A DNA stretch of 64,000 nucleotides, taken from positions 1,798,001-1,862,000 of the forward strand of contig NZ_WMDZ01000001.1 of NCBI RefSeq assembly GCF_021735935.1. The letters run 5' to 3'. Under the pieces are notes generated by a model that did no database searches, had not been told where the DNA came from, and saw only the letters and a list, made by a program, of their open reading frames with translations. Position 1 is the stretch's first letter; every line of letters starts with the position of its first letter. Positions 36,796-46,379 of this stretch are shown here, one piece after another. The stretch is from Sulfitobacter sp. M39. GTDB lineage: Bacteria > Pseudomonadota > Alphaproteobacteria > Rhodobacterales > Rhodobacteraceae. Both the position numbers and the translations under genes were made by a program.

Positions 36796-37786
36796 CGGTT
36801 TGTCCTTTCAACGGGGAAGGCTCGCCCATGGCGAGCAGGGTAATGGGGCCGTGCCAGTAGCTGGCCAGATGGGTCGCCGCCTGCCACGCGCGCAGGCCCG
36901 AACGGCAGGCGATCACCGCGCGGGGCTGATGTGTCGGGCGGGGAGCGTTGCGGAGGAAATCGGGCAGGATGATGCGCCGCGCTGTGGGTGTCGCGGCTGT
37001 GGGGGCCTCATCCGGGCCGCGCAGATCGACGACCCAATCGCTTGCGCGGATCTGCGAGGGCGCGACAAATCCGAAACCGTGGTCAGGCTCCGGCGCGGTA
37101 TCAAAACGGAAGCCGCCAAAACGATAGGAGGCAAGATCAAAGCTGACCAACTGCCCCAGAGGGGACGGCGACAGCCCGAGGATGCAGGCCAGTGCCATCT
37201 GCGCCTGTGCGGCACCGATCGTGGCGACGACCGGCGCCATGACCCCCGCGGTGTCGCAGCTCGCCGCGCGGTCCGGCAGATCGGGGAAGACCGCCCGCAG
37301 CGACGGCGCGCCGCCGCAGAATCCGCCAACATAGCCGCCAAACCCAAGAGCCGAGGCGCTGATCAAGGGCAGGCCCGCGTGCAGGCAGTGATCTGACAGC
37401 ACATAGCTCGCCGCGAAGCTGTCGGCGCAATCCAGCACGAGCGTCGCATCATGGCACAGCTTTGCCACGGTATCCGGTCCAAGGATCACGGGCCAGGCCA
37501 CCACGGAGCACGCGCTGTTGCGCGCGGTCAGGGCGCGGGCGGCGGCGGTGACCTTGGGCGTGCCGATATCGGCCTCGGTAAACAGGGTCTGGCGGTGCAG
37601 GTTCGACAGGGCCACATCGTCAGCATCCACCAGCGTGATATGACCCACACCGGCCCCTGCCAGCAGGGGCAGCACCGGTGCCGCCAGCCCGCCCGCGCCG
37701 ACCACCACCACACGCGCCGCCGCCAGCGCCTCTTGGCCCGATGGGCCGACCTGCGGCAGGATCGTCTGGCGGGCATAGCGGGTCAT
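36782..37786 (-). CDS. thiF: ThiF/MoeB-type adenylyltransferase fused to a rhodanese-like domain
   Basis: 334 residues. The E1-like domain activates the ThiS C-terminal glycine by adenylation: VGAGGLAAPV (30-39) binds ATP, and SCDTAGVMAPVV holds the conserved Cys. The C-terminal rhodanese-like domain has VIACRSGLRA with an active-site Cys at 294. Notably the two zinc-binding Cys pairs usual in ThiF and MoeB are absent; the place of PCYRC reads PSLRA. The rhodanese could supply the sulfur otherwise delivered by ThiI. The start ATG at 37786 overlaps the ThiE stop by 4 bases. Confidence 0.87.
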   Translation of the reverse strand: MTRYARQTILPQVGPSGQEALAAARVVVVGAGGLAAPVLPLLAGAGVGHITLVDADDVALSNLHRQTLFTEADIGTPKVTAAARALTARNSACSVVAWPVILGPDTVAKLCHDATLVLDCADSFAASYVLSDHCLHAGLPLISASALGFGGYVGGFCGGAPSLRAVFPDLPDRAASCDTAGVMAPVVATIGAAQAQMALACILGLSPSPLGQLVSFDLASYRFGGFRFDTAPEPDHGFGFVAPSQIRASDWVVDLRGPDEAPTAATPTARRIILPDFLRNAPRPTHQPRAVIACRSGLRAWQAATHLASYWHGPITLLAMGEPSPLKGQTDETS

Positions 37787-38379
37787 CGGGTTGCCCCCAG
37801 CCATGCGGTGATGCGATCCTCGGGCGAGGGGTTCAGGGTGATATCGGTCACCGCCGCGACGCAATCGGCACCGGCATCAAAGGCGCCCGCCGCACGGTCG
37901 ACCGACATGCCGCCGATGGCCACAAGCGGGGTCTGCCCCACCCGTTCACGCCAGTCGCGCAGACGGTCCAACCCCTGCGCGTGCCACTTCATTTGCTTCA
38001 GGATCGTCGGGTAGATCGGGCCGAGGGCGATATAATCGGGGCGCAGGTCCAGGGCGCGGGTCAGTTCGGCCTTGTCGTGGGTGCTGATGCCCAGACGTAC
38101 GCCCGCATCGCGGATGGCGGTCAGGTCGGCGCTGTCCAGATCCTCTTGCCCCAGATGAATAAAATCACACCCTTCGTCGAGCGCGATACGCCAGTGATCG
38201 TTGATCACGAGGGTACAGTCGTGCTTGGCGCAGATCGTCTTGGCCTGCCGAATGTCGCGCCGCAGGGCAGGGGCGGGCGTGTCCTTGATCCGCAGTTGCA
38301 CCAGTTTGATGCCAAGGGGCACCAGCCGCTCCAGCCAGGCGGCGCTGTCGAAGATCGGGTAGAAACGGTCAAGGGTCAT
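37783..38379 (-). CDS. thiE: Thiamine-phosphate synthase
   Basis: 198 residues; joins HMP-PP with thiazole phosphate to make thiamine phosphate. TIM-barrel motifs are [10 protein letters not shown] near residue 28, FIHLGQEDL, and [13 protein letters not shown] for the pyrophosphate region, plus [11 protein letters not shown]. It is slightly shorter than the typical 210-residue protein. It overlaps both neighbours by 4 bases (ATGA). The start at 38379 gives the [15 protein letters not shown] terminus. Confidence 0.93.
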   Translation of the reverse strand: MTLDRFYPIFDSAAWLERLVPLGIKLVQLRIKDTPAPALRRDIRQAKTICAKHDCTLVINDHWRIALDEGCDFIHLGQEDLDSADLTAIRDAGVRLGISTHDKAELTRALDLRPDYIALGPIYPTILKQMKWHAQGLDRLRDWRERVGQTPLVAIGGMSVDRAAGAFDAGADCVAAVTDITLNPSPEDRITAWLGATR

Positions 38380-39149
38380 TCCAGAAACGCCTTTCCGATC
38401 AGCGGGGTCGAGGGCGCGGCCATATCGCGGGGCGGCATCGGGTCCGCATCGGCGGCAAGCTGTCCGGCGCGGATCGCGGTGGCAAAGGCCTCGGCCATGG
38501 CGGCGGGATCACCGGCTTTAGCGACAGCGGTGTTCAGCAGCACCGCGTCAAACCCCAGCTCCATCGCCTGTGCGGCGTGAGATGGCAGGCCGATACCGGC
38601 GTCGATCACCAGCGGCACGTCACGAAAATGCGCCCGCATGGCGCGCAGCCCGAAAAGGTTGTTCAGCCCCATCCCCGACCCGATGGGCGCGCCCCAAGGC
38701 ATCAGCACCTCGCAGCCCGCCCGCAGCAATCTATCCGCGACCACAAGGTCTTCCGTGGTGTAGGGAAAGACCTGAAAGCCGTCCTCGCTCAGGATGCGAG
38801 CGGCCTCGACCAGACCGAAGACATCGGGCTGTAACGTGTCCTCCTCGCCGATGACCTCGAGCTTGATCCAGCGCGTGTCGAACACCTCGCGGGCCATATG
38901 GGCGGTGGTGACGGCCTCTTTGACGCTGTGACATCCGGCGGTGTTGGGCAGCACATGGACGTCAAGGGCGCGGATCAGTTCCCAGAAGTCCTGACCGGCG
39001 CGGTCCCGACCGCTTTCGCGCCGCAGTGATACGGTCGCCACCGCCGCGCCGCTGCGCGCAAAGGCGTCTGACAGCACCTTGGGCGAGGGGTATTGCGCGG
39101 TGCCAAGCATCAGACCATTGGCAAGGGTTTCTCCGTAAAATGGGCGCAT
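38376..39149 (-). CDS. thiG: Thiazole synthase
   Basis: 257 residues; forms the thiazole ring from deoxyxylulose phosphate, ThiS-thiocarboxylate and dehydroglycine. The catalytic Lys lies in [15 protein letters not shown] near residue 100, and the phosphate-binding region is in [15 protein letters not shown]. Start chosen at the ATG at 39149 ([13 protein letters not shown]), with GGAGG upstream inside thiS. It is one base from the thiS stop, consistent with tight coupling. Confidence 0.95.
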   Translation of the reverse strand: MRPFYGETLANGLMLGTAQYPSPKVLSDAFARSGAAVATVSLRRESGRDRAGQDFWELIRALDVHVLPNTAGCHSVKEAVTTAHMAREVFDTRWIKLEVIGEEDTLQPDVFGLVEAARILSEDGFQVFPYTTEDLVVADRLLRAGCEVLMPWGAPIGSGMGLNNLFGLRAMRAHFRDVPLVIDAGIGLPSHAAQAMELGFDAVLLNTAVAKAGDPAAMAEAFATAIRAGQLAADADPMPPRDMAAPSTPLIGKAFLE

Positions 39150-39150
39150 C

Positions 39151-39348
39151 TCAGCCTCCTTGCATGGGGGCGAGCACTTCGACGCTGTCGCCGGAGGACA
39201 GGGTGTGGCTGGCCCGCAGGCTGGCGGGGATAAAGCTGCCATTGACGGCGGTAGCGACTTTCGCGCCGCCAAATCCTTCGGCCTCTAGCAGGGCGGCAAG
39301 CGTTGGCGCGTCGCTGTCAAGCGGGGCACCGTTAAGCTGTAGTTTCAT
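39151..39348 (-). CDS. thiS: Sulfur carrier protein ThiS
   Basis: 65-residue ubiquitin-like carrier that ends in Gly-Gly (APMQGG), the site adenylated by ThiF and converted to thiocarboxylate. The fold signature ([36 protein letters not shown]) is clear. The start ATG at 39348 lies within the 3' end of thiO, a 17-base overlap. It adjoins thiG. Confidence 0.95.
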   Translation of the reverse strand: MKLQLNGAPLDSDAPTLAALLEAEGFGGAKVATAVNGSFIPASLRASHTLSSGDSVEVLAPMQGG

Positions 39349-40327
39349 GGAAAATCTCCGGTGTTTTGGCGTCAAGGATCAGGTCAGCCACCATGGTCGC
39401 CAGCGCGGGGGCGAGCAGGAAACCGTGGCGATACAGACCGTTGGCGCGGATCAGATTGCCCTGCCGTTCGATGCGCGGCAGGTTGTCGGGGAAGGCGGGG
39501 CGGCTGTCGACGCCGATCTCTAGGATCTCGGCCTCGCCAAAGGCGGGGGATAGTGCGTAGGCCGCGCTCAGCAGTTCAAGCACGGACCGCACGCTGGCAT
39601 GGGCACCGGCGCGGCCCTCGACCATCGTGGCCCCGAGCATATAGATCCCGTCACCGCGCGGCACGAGGTAGATCGGTACACGCGGGTGCAGCACGCGGAT
39701 GGGGCGGGTGATCGCGATATCGGGGCAGGACAGCAGCGCCATTTCCCCCTTCACCCCGCGCAAATCAGGCAGATCGGCGCGCGCGTGATAGCCGCGGCAA
39801 TCAACGACAACGCCGTCTTGCGCCAGCGCGTCGGGGTCGGCCTCGTCTTGTTCGAAACTGGCCCCATCGGCCACCAGCCCGCGCCACAGCTCTGCCAACG
39901 CAATGCGGGGCGACAGGTGGGCCTCGGTCTGGAAATAAAGCCCTTTGGCAAAGCGGTCGCCCAAGTCGGGTTCAAGCGCCGCGATCCCTGCGCCGGTCAG
40001 GGTTTGGTGGCTTGTCGTGCGGCGCGCAAAGCGGGTCAGATCGCTGCTGTCCCGCGCCGGAGAGATCACAAGCGATCCGCGCCGGTGCAGCGATGCGGTG
40101 TGCTGGCCCCACCAATCTGCGGCCCTTTGGCCCAGCCTGATCACGGGTTCCTCGGCGCTTTCACCTTCGCAAAACGGGGCGAGCATGCCGCCAGCCCACC
40201 AAGAACACCCTTGCGGGCCGGGCTGGCGGGCGCGGTCGATCAGATGCACGCGCATCCCGCGATCCAGCAAGACACGCGCGGTACACAGCCCCGCGACGCC
40301 CGCGCCGATGATGGTGACCTGCGTCAT
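39332..40327 (-). CDS. thiO: Glycine oxidase (thiazole branch)
   Basis: 331-residue FAD enzyme oxidising glycine to the iminoacetate used by ThiG. The FAD Rossmann motif GAGVAGLCTARVLLDRG begins near residue 8, and CSWWAGGMLAPFCEGES matches the D-amino-acid-oxidase/ThiO N-terminal region. ThiO presence, with no thiH seen, shows that the oxygen-dependent glycine route is used. It overlaps thiD by 4 bases and thiS by 17. Confidence 0.92.
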   Translation of the reverse strand: MTQVTIIGAGVAGLCTARVLLDRGMRVHLIDRARQPGPQGCSWWAGGMLAPFCEGESAEEPVIRLGQRAADWWGQHTASLHRRGSLVISPARDSSDLTRFARRTTSHQTLTGAGIAALEPDLGDRFAKGLYFQTEAHLSPRIALAELWRGLVADGASFEQDEADPDALAQDGVVVDCRGYHARADLPDLRGVKGEMALLSCPDIAITRPIRVLHPRVPIYLVPRGDGIYMLGATMVEGRAGAHASVRSVLELLSAAYALSPAFGEAEILEIGVDSRPAFPDNLPRIERQGNLIRANGLYRHGFLLAPALATMVADLILDAKTPEIFHETTA

Positions 40328-41130
40328 GACCAGACCGCGTGGAAATGATGCACCGGACCGTGGCCCGTGCCGATCTCAAGTTGATCCGCGGCGATGATCG
40401 CGCGGTGCAGATAGTCATGGGCGGCCTGCACCGCCGCGCCAAGGGGTTTGCCGTGGGCCAGCCCCGCGGCGATGGCCGCGGCGTAGGTGCATCCCGTCCC
40501 GTGTGTATTGCGCGTGTCGATGCGCGGCGCGCTGAGCCATGTGACACGCTCTGCGGTGACCAGCGCGTCGCTACAGATATTGCCCGCGCTATGGCCGCCC
40601 TTCATCAGCACCGCCTTCGGCCCCATCTTGAGCAGCGCACGGGCTTGCGTGACCATCTGGTCGGCGCTGTCAGCCTCGGGCTGGTTCAACAGGCGGGCGG
40701 CTTCGGGCAGGTTTGGGGTCAGCAGGTCGGCGCGCGGCAGGATATCCGCGACCAACGCTGCGACGGCGTCTTCTTGCAACAGCGCATCGCCGGATTTTGC
40801 GATCATCACCGGATCGACCACGACGGCCCCCCGAAACGCGGACAGCGCAGCGGCCACCGCCTGAATGATCTGCGGAGAAAACAACATGCCCAGTTTGATC
40901 GACTGCACCGAAAGATCGGACAGCACCGCATCGATCTGGGCCGCGACGATGGGGGCGGGGATCTCGTGTACCGCGCTGACGCTGCGCGTGTTCTGCGCGG
41001 TCACGGCAGTGATCACGCTGGCAGCATAGACGCCATTGGCCGACATCGCCTTGATATCTGCCTGAATACCGGCACCGCCGCCGCTGTCGGATCCGGCGAT
41101 GGTCAGGGAAATGGGGGTCGTCTTGGTCAC
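40324..41130 (-). CDS. thiD: Hydroxymethylpyrimidine/phosphomethylpyrimidine kinase
   Basis: 268 residues; phosphorylates HMP and HMP phosphate. Ribokinase-fold motifs are TIAGSDSGGGAGIQADIKA near residue 10, VVVDPVMIAKSG, and NTHGTGCTYAAAIA near the C terminus (anion hole and catalytic base). The GTG at 41130 is preceded by GAAAGGCG with a good spacing and gives the usual N terminus; it is the first cistron after the TPP riboswitch. An upstream in-frame start would enter the riboswitch. No ThiC is present in the window, so HMP may come from salvage or elsewhere. Confidence 0.92.
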   Translation of the reverse strand: MTKTTPISLTIAGSDSGGGAGIQADIKAMSANGVYAASVITAVTAQNTRSVSAVHEIPAPIVAAQIDAVLSDLSVQSIKLGMLFSPQIIQAVAAALSAFRGAVVVDPVMIAKSGDALLQEDAVAALVADILPRADLLTPNLPEAARLLNQPEADSADQMVTQARALLKMGPKAVLMKGGHSAGNICSDALVTAERVTWLSAPRIDTRNTHGTGCTYAAAIAAGLAHGKPLGAAVQAAHDYLHRAIIAADQLEIGTGHGPVHHFHAVWS

Positions 41131-41135
41131 AGGCT

Positions 41136-41188
41136 CGCCTTTCGGTGGTGGGCAAGCAGACGCAAGAATGAGCTTTGTGGCGAAGGCG
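41136..41188 (-). promoter_or_regulatory. Possible Shine-Dalgarno-sequestering helix of thiD
   Basis: In the leftward message, CGCCTTCG (from 41188 to 41181) can pair with CGAAAGGCG (41144 to 41136) with one bulged A. The second arm holds the ribosome site of thiD, six bases before the GTG. This would let the riboswitch act on translation. The folding was inferred by eye. Confidence 0.4.
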
Positions 41189-41208
41189 CAAGGCCGTTGC
41201 ACAAAGAT

Positions 41209-41293
41209 ACCCGTTCCCTACGCCGGTATTGCCCGGATCAGGTTCGACGGGTCGGTGCACGCACCTCTCAGCCCCCTAGGGCACCCCGACGGA
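41209..41293 (-). promoter_or_regulatory. TPP riboswitch (THI element) of the thiamine operon
   Basis: Read leftward, the conserved core is present in order: GGGGTGCCC, GGGCTGAGAGG, GACCCGTCGAACCTGATCCG, GGCAATACCGGCGTAGGGAAC. These match the THI box with CTGAGA, ACCTGATC and GCGTAGGGAA parts; CCGT and ACGG form the closing helix. It lies 79 bases before the thiD start and controls all ten thi genes. Confidence 0.95.
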
Positions 41294-41858
41294 TAGATGT
41301 TGGAACTGCCGCCCCCGTGGGGGTGTGCAGCGTCGTTGCTTTAGGCGTAGCCAAGTTCGGCAAACGGTGCAAGCCGCAAAATATTCAACCAAAGGTGGCG
41401 AAATTTTGGGCAAATGGGGCGCGGTTTGGACAGCTCTCCTGACACTTGTCAGCCGAAGCGACGCCTTGTAACCCAAAGCAACGTAACGTCACAAAGGCAT
41501 TATTCGGCGGTGTTAACCCTTTGGCATCAGCAAACTAGGGGTGATCGCGCAAAGACCCCGCGTGGCTGCGGTATCAAGTTCTGTTCTGCGGTATTGGCAT
41601 CGAAATATCTTGCCCCTAGGCTGATTGACAGATTGAGTCGGATACCCTCGGGAGGAGGGGGCCGACACTCGGGGGGATGCGTTTTCTGGCCCGTTTTACG
41701 GGTCATACCGGACGCGTCGCGACAAGCATTGGGAGGTGCTGCGTGACATCTGCAAAGATCACATCTGCGCCCTGCGCATGGGAAACCGCAGCTATTGCGG
41801 TGCCAGTGATCCTGCGATCCCGAACAATCCAAAGATGTACAACAGGGAGAGAGACCAC
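41294..41858. other. Intergenic region between the thi operon and the TAXI-TRAP genes
   Basis: 565 bases without a convincing gene; all frames are short or are leader sequence. On the leftward side a weak promoter may be TTGCAC (41372-41367) and GGCGTA read as TACGCC (41349-41344). A TTGACA at 41625-41630 faces the TRAP genes but lacks a clear -10. GGGAGAGAG before 41859 is the ribosome site. Divergent promoters are expected here. Confidence 0.6.
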
Positions 41859-43049
41859 ATGAAGAATATGACACGTTTTGCCAAGGCCGCCGTCGGGTCC
41901 TTTGCGGTATCAATGGCGCTTTCGGGTGTCGCGATGGCGCAGGATTATGAATGGCCGCGTATGTTGGTGATTGCCACACCGGGCACGTCGACAGGCAGCT
42001 TTGCCTCGACCAACGGTTGGGGGCCGGCGTTGCAAAAGGAAACCGGTACGACAGTACGGATCGTACCCGAAGACAGCGAGCCCATGCGCTACAAACGTTT
42101 GACCGACCGCGAAGACATCGCGATCGCGTCGGTTTCCGCGTCGGAAATGGCGTTGCAGGCGGAAGGGGTCGGCGGCTATGCCTCTGCGAAACCTATGCCG
42201 CAGCGGATCTTGTGGCACCATAACGACACGCCTTGGGGCTTTGTTGTAGCCGGGGATTCCGAGCTGCAAAGCCTTGAAGATATTGGCAAAGGCGGCGTGC
42301 GCGTCACCTCTGGCGTGTTCTCGCCCGCAATCGTCGCGGCGATCACACAGGCCCTGCCGGCCTTTATCGGGCTGACCCCTGAAGAGGCGCAGGAAAAGAT
42401 CGAATTCGTCCCGGCCTCCAGCTACGGTGAAAACTGTCGTTCGGTTGTCGAGGGGAAGTCCGATGTGGCCTATTGCTCGCCAATCTCCTCGGTCCTGTCT
42501 GAGATGGAAGGCGCACCGGGCAGCATCCGCTGGCTGCCGATGGACCCTGCGAACAAGGAAGGGTGGGACGCGTATCTAAGCCACCGCCCCATGACGATCC
42601 CCTCGACCATCTCTATGGGGGTGAGCACCGCCAAGGGCGTCGAATCCATGACGTCGAACTTCGTCTATGCCGTGCCGGTCACCGCGGAAGAGGATTTCGT
42701 CTATAACATGGCGAAGTGGATCAATGAATCCCACGACAGCTACAAAGGATCCCACGCGCTGGCGACCCGAATGTCGCTTGAGCATTTCCGCAACTTCCTG
42801 AATGCCAACCCGATCCCTGTGCACGAAGGCACGGTGAAGTACCTGCGCGAGATCGGATCGTGGACCGAGGAAGACGATGCCTGGAACAACGAGGCCATCG
42901 AAAAGATGGACGCGTGGATCGCAGCACGTAACGCCGGAATGAAAGAAGCGATGGAGCAGGGCGTCGAGATGAACTTTGAAAACCAAGAGTATCTCGACAT
43001 TCTGGCCAAGCACACCGACGGGTTGGAACCGTTCCGCTCGCGTCTGTAA
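41859..43049 (+). CDS. TAXI-family TRAP transporter solute receptor
   Basis: 396-residue periplasmic receptor of the TAXI class. A signal peptide covers residues 1-26 or so (ending in SGVAMAQ), and the mature domain opens with ATPGTSTGSFASTNGWGPAL, the TAXI hallmark near residue 36. The start at 41859 is preceded by GGGAGAGAG; upstream in-frame codons belong to leader. It is paired with a fused DctQM-like permease 102 bases downstream. The substrate is unknown; TAXI systems carry glutamate-like or other carboxylate substrates in known cases. Confidence 0.9.
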   Translation: MKNMTRFAKAAVGSFAVSMALSGVAMAQDYEWPRMLVIATPGTSTGSFASTNGWGPALQKETGTTVRIVPEDSEPMRYKRLTDREDIAIASVSASEMALQAEGVGGYASAKPMPQRILWHHNDTPWGFVVAGDSELQSLEDIGKGGVRVTSGVFSPAIVAAITQALPAFIGLTPEEAQEKIEFVPASSYGENCRSVVEGKSDVAYCSPISSVLSEMEGAPGSIRWLPMDPANKEGWDAYLSHRPMTIPSTISMGVSTAKGVESMTSNFVYAVPVTAEEDFVYNMAKWINESHDSYKGSHALATRMSLEHFRNFLNANPIPVHEGTVKYLREIGSWTEEDDAWNNEAIEKMDAWIAARNAGMKEAMEQGVEMNFENQEYLDILAKHTDGLEPFRSRL

Positions 43050-43151
43050 CGCCGCGACGGACCGTCATCGACGGCAAAAGACAGGGCGGAGCACAGCGTT
43101 GCTCCGTCCGCCTAAGACACTGCCACAGCGCCTTTATTTTCAGGATCTTCC

Positions 43152-45089
43152 ATGTCAGCAACACAACAACCTCCGGCGGCTGAAACGGCTGTCGAACCCT
43201 CGTCCGAGACGACGCGACTGGGGGGATTATTCTCGTTCACCAGCATCGCTTTCGTGCTGCTGTGTACCTTTGGCCTCGGGATGGGGCTGGCCTATGTGTT
43301 TGGCGTTCCCATCGGCGGGCGGCGTCTGCTTGAAGGGCAGTACTACTGGGTCTTTATCGGCACATTCCTTGCGGCGGCGTTCATCGCGTTGCCAGCGGTG
43401 AAATCGCACACCCATGTGCCGATCTATGACATCTTGGCGGCCGCCGCGAGCTTTGGTATCTGCATGTGGTTCTCGATGTACGCATGGGAGATCGTGCAAG
43501 CAGGCTGGACCAATTTTTACGCGGGCGTCGTGCTTTGGTTGCTGATGCTTGAAGTCGCGCGCCGGTCGGGGGGCATCCCCTTCCTGCTGGTGGTGCTGGT
43601 GCTGGGGCTTTACCCGCTGGTGGCCGACTACTTCCCCGGTTTGCTGATGGGCATCCCCTATACGTTTGAACGCATGATCGAGGCGCATGTCTTCCGCACC
43701 GAAGGGTTGATGGGCATCACCACCAAGATCGTGGCCGAGATCGTGCTGGGCTTTCTGGTCTTTGCGGGCGTGCTGATCGCTACGGGGGCAGGGCAGTTCT
43801 TTATCAATCTGGCAAATGCGGGCTTTGGCAAGTACCGCGGCGGTCCTGCGAAAGTTTCGATCGTCGCCAGCGCCTTTTTCGGGTCGCTGTCGGGGTCGAT
43901 CTTTTCCAACATCGCGGGCACCGGGTCGATCACCATTCCGACCATGAAAAAGGTCGGCTACCCGCCCCATTACGCTGGCGCGATCGAGGCCTGTGCCTCG
44001 ACCGGCGGGGTGGTGATGCCGCCGGTGATGGGGGCAATTGCCTTTGTCATGGCGATCACCATCGGTGTGGATTACGCGACCGTGATGGTGGCCGCGATCC
44101 TGCCGTCGGTGTTGTTCTACTTTGGTCTGATCCTGCAAGTCGACGCCTATGCCGCGCGCAAGGGGCTGGTGGGGATGAAACCCGAAAACCTGCCCTCGGC
44201 CCGCGAGGTGATGAAGCGCGGCTGGCCCTTCTTGCTGGTCATGATCTTTTTGGTCTGGGGCCTGCTGTATATGCGGTGGGAATATTACGCCCCGTGGTAC
44301 GCCAGTGCGCTGATGATCGCGCTAAGCTTCCTGCAACGCGAGACCATGATGACGCCTGCGCGCATCTTCGAAACCCTGCGCCAAGTGGGCACGCTGGTCA
44401 CGCAGACCGCAGCGATCATCCTGCCGATCGCCTTTGTGGTCAGCGCCTTGACCATCACCGGTGTGACAGGGTCGATGACCTCGGGGCTGGTCGCTTTGGG
44501 CGGGGATAACGTCTATCTCGTGATCGCGCTTGGGGTTTTGGCCTGCTTTATCATGGGCATGGCGGGGCTTGCGATTGTCGCTTACATCTTCCTTGCAGTG
44601 ACGCTGGCGCCCGCGATCATCGAAATCGGCGGGTTGAACACGGTCGCGGTGCACTTCTTCATCGTCTACTACGCGATGTTGTCGGTGATCACGCCTCCGG
44701 TGGGCGCTGCAGCGTTTCTCGCGGCGACGATTGCGGGGGCCAAGCCGATGCTGACCTCCTTCACCGCGATGCGGCTGGGGGTGGTGATCTACTTTGTGCC
44801 GTTGTTCTTCCTGTTTCAGCCTGCGCTGGTGCTGCAGGGCGATCTGACGCCGCTGATCTATGTGCTGCCGTCGATCATCATCGGCATCACGCTGCTGTCC
44901 GGCGGGCTTGAGGGCTATTTGCTGGGCGTCGGTATGGTGCGGCCCTGGTTGCGTCTGCCGCTGGGGATCGCGGGCTTTGCCTTCAGCTTTCCGGGGCTGA
45001 CAACGACGCTGGTCGCGGGGGTCGCCTCGGCGGTGCTTGTCGCGGTGATCTGGCGTGACAACCGCAACGGCGTGGTTGCGGTCCCCTGA
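43152..45089 (+). CDS. TRAP transporter fused permease (DctQM-type)
   Basis: 645 residues with many hydrophobic segments. The N-terminal part (about 1-170) corresponds to the small DctQ-like subunit and the rest to the DctM-like channel (SGSIFSNIAGTGSITIPTMK near 255, then VMPPVMGAIAFVMA and VITPPVGAAAFLAA). Such fused permeases are the standard partner of TAXI receptors. It follows the receptor after 102 bases. A perfect GC hairpin ends the unit. Confidence 0.92.
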   Translation: MSATQQPPAAETAVEPSSETTRLGGLFSFTSIAFVLLCTFGLGMGLAYVFGVPIGGRRLLEGQYYWVFIGTFLAAAFIALPAVKSHTHVPIYDILAAAASFGICMWFSMYAWEIVQAGWTNFYAGVVLWLLMLEVARRSGGIPFLLVVLVLGLYPLVADYFPGLLMGIPYTFERMIEAHVFRTEGLMGITTKIVAEIVLGFLVFAGVLIATGAGQFFINLANAGFGKYRGGPAKVSIVASAFFGSLSGSIFSNIAGTGSITIPTMKKVGYPPHYAGAIEACASTGGVVMPPVMGAIAFVMAITIGVDYATVMVAAILPSVLFYFGLILQVDAYAARKGLVGMKPENLPSAREVMKRGWPFLLVMIFLVWGLLYMRWEYYAPWYASALMIALSFLQRETMMTPARIFETLRQVGTLVTQTAAIILPIAFVVSALTITGVTGSMTSGLVALGGDNVYLVIALGVLACFIMGMAGLAIVAYIFLAVTLAPAIIEIGGLNTVAVHFFIVYYAMLSVITPPVGAAAFLAATIAGAKPMLTSFTAMRLGVVIYFVPLFFLFQPALVLQGDLTPLIYVLPSIIIGITLLSGGLEGYLLGVGMVRPWLRLPLGIAGFAFSFPGLTTTLVAGVASAVLVAVIWRDNRNGVVAVP

Positions 45090-45095
45090 GATTGA

Positions 45096-45119
45096 GCGCG
45101 CGGGGACATCCCCGCGCGC
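45096..45119. terminator. Hairpin between TAXI-TRAP and arsJ
   Basis: GCGCGCGGGG-ACAT-CCCCGCGCGC is a perfect 10-bp stem with a 4-base loop between two convergent genes. It lacks a T run, so it is more a barrier than a typical intrinsic terminator. Confidence 0.6.
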
Positions 45120-45125
45120 CGCAGT

Positions 45126-46379
45126 TCATGACGTTTGCGAAGGGCGCAGCTGTGCCGTCCCCAAGGCGCTCAGCGCCAGCATCAGCGCCGCGGTGCCAAG
45201 ACACAGCGCCAGCCCCCCCAGTTGATAGGTGAAGCCCGACAAAAGCGTGCCAACCAACCGACCGGCCGCGTTGGACATATAGTAGAACCCCACATCCATC
45301 GTGACCCGCTTTGCATCCGTAAAGCTGAGGATCAGATAGGAATGAAGCGCTGAATTTACTGCGAAAATCGCCCCGAACACCAGCAAGCCGATGACAATCG
45401 TGACCGTCAGCGCGGGGGATGGCGCAGGCGTGATCCAGACCAGCGCGGCAAGCACGGCAGGCACGACGACCAGCGCAAGGTTCCAGTGGCGGGCCTGCGC
45501 GAGCGTGTCGCCCTCGGTCCGGCCTGTGGCCCGCAGTATCTTGGGGGCCCAGCCTTGCACGGCCCCATAAAGGATCGTCCACACCGCCATAAAGCTGCCG
45601 ATCATGAAGAAAGCCTCCCGCTTGCTTTCGACGCTGCCATCGGAGAGCACGGCGTAGAAATAGATCGGGATGCCCACGACAAACCACACATCGCGCGCCC
45701 CGAAGAGGAACAGCCGCGCGGCGCTGAGCCAGTTGATATTGCGGTTCTTGGACAGGACTTCGGTGAACTTGGCATCCTTTCGCCCCACCGGCAGGCCCGC
45801 GGGCATACCGATGATGACGCCGATCAGGATCACAAACAGGATCGCCGCCATGACCAGCGTCGACGGCACAAACCCCAGCAGCGCCAGCATCCCCGCACCC
45901 AGCAGAAAGCCAGCGCCCTTGACCGCGTTCTTCGATCCGGTGAGCAGTGCGACCCAGCGGAACAAGCCGCCCCCCGTGGTGGGGGCCAGCAGCTTGACCG
46001 CGGATTTAGAGCTCATCTTGGCAAGATCCTTGGCCACGCCTGACAGCCCTTGCACCAGCATGACAAATACGACCGAGGCGGCGACGCTCCATGCCGGATC
46101 AAGCTGCGTCAGCGCCAGCAGCGCGACCACTTGCAACGACAGCCCCGCATAGAGTGTCGAGGTCAGCCCGAAGCGCGCCGCGATCCAGCCCGCCGACAGG
46201 TTGGTGACCACGCCCGCGATCTCGTAGAGCACGAACAGATAGGCCAGCTGTACCGGAGAGAACCCGAGCGTGTGAAAATGCAGCAGCACAAGCATCCGCA
46301 GCGCGCCGTCGGTTAGCATAAAGGCCCAATAGGCGGCGGTGACAGTGATATAGGCGGTAAAACCGGCAGGGCGTGTCAC
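45126..46379 (-). CDS. arsJ: Organoarsenical efflux transporter ArsJ (MFS)
   Basis: 417-residue major facilitator protein with about 12 membrane segments. It opens [20 protein letters not shown] and has the [20 protein letters not shown] motif typical of ArsJ. ArsJ exports 1-arseno-3-phosphoglycerate, formed when GAPDH accepts arsenate instead of phosphate. Its gene overlaps the GAPDH gene by 4 bases (ATGA), a known pairing in arsenic islands. This neighbour makes the call firm. Confidence 0.93.
   Translation of the reverse strand: MTRPAGFTAYITVTAAYWAFMLTDGALRMLVLLHFHTLGFSPVQLAYLFVLYEIAGVVTNLSAGWIAARFGLTSTLYAGLSLQVVALLALTQLDPAWSVAASVVFVMLVQGLSGVAKDLAKMSSKSAVKLLAPTTGGGLFRWVALLTGSKNAVKGAGFLLGAGMLALLGFVPSTLVMAAILFVILIGVIIGMPAGLPVGRKDAKFTEVLSKNRNINWLSAARLFLFGARDVWFVVGIPIYFYAVLSDGSVESKREAFFMIGSFMAVWTILYGAVQGWAPKILRATGRTEGDTLAQARHWNLALVVVPAVLAALVWITPAPSPALTVTIVIGLLVFGAIFAVNSALHSYLILSFTDAKRVTMDVGFYYMSNAAGRLVGTLLSGFTYQLGGLALCLGTAALMLALSALGTAQLRPSQTS

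Noticed and set aside
41736..41858. Longer reading frame before the TAXI receptor
   Set aside because: It would put 41 residues before a clear signal peptide; the ATG at 41859 has the ribosome site.
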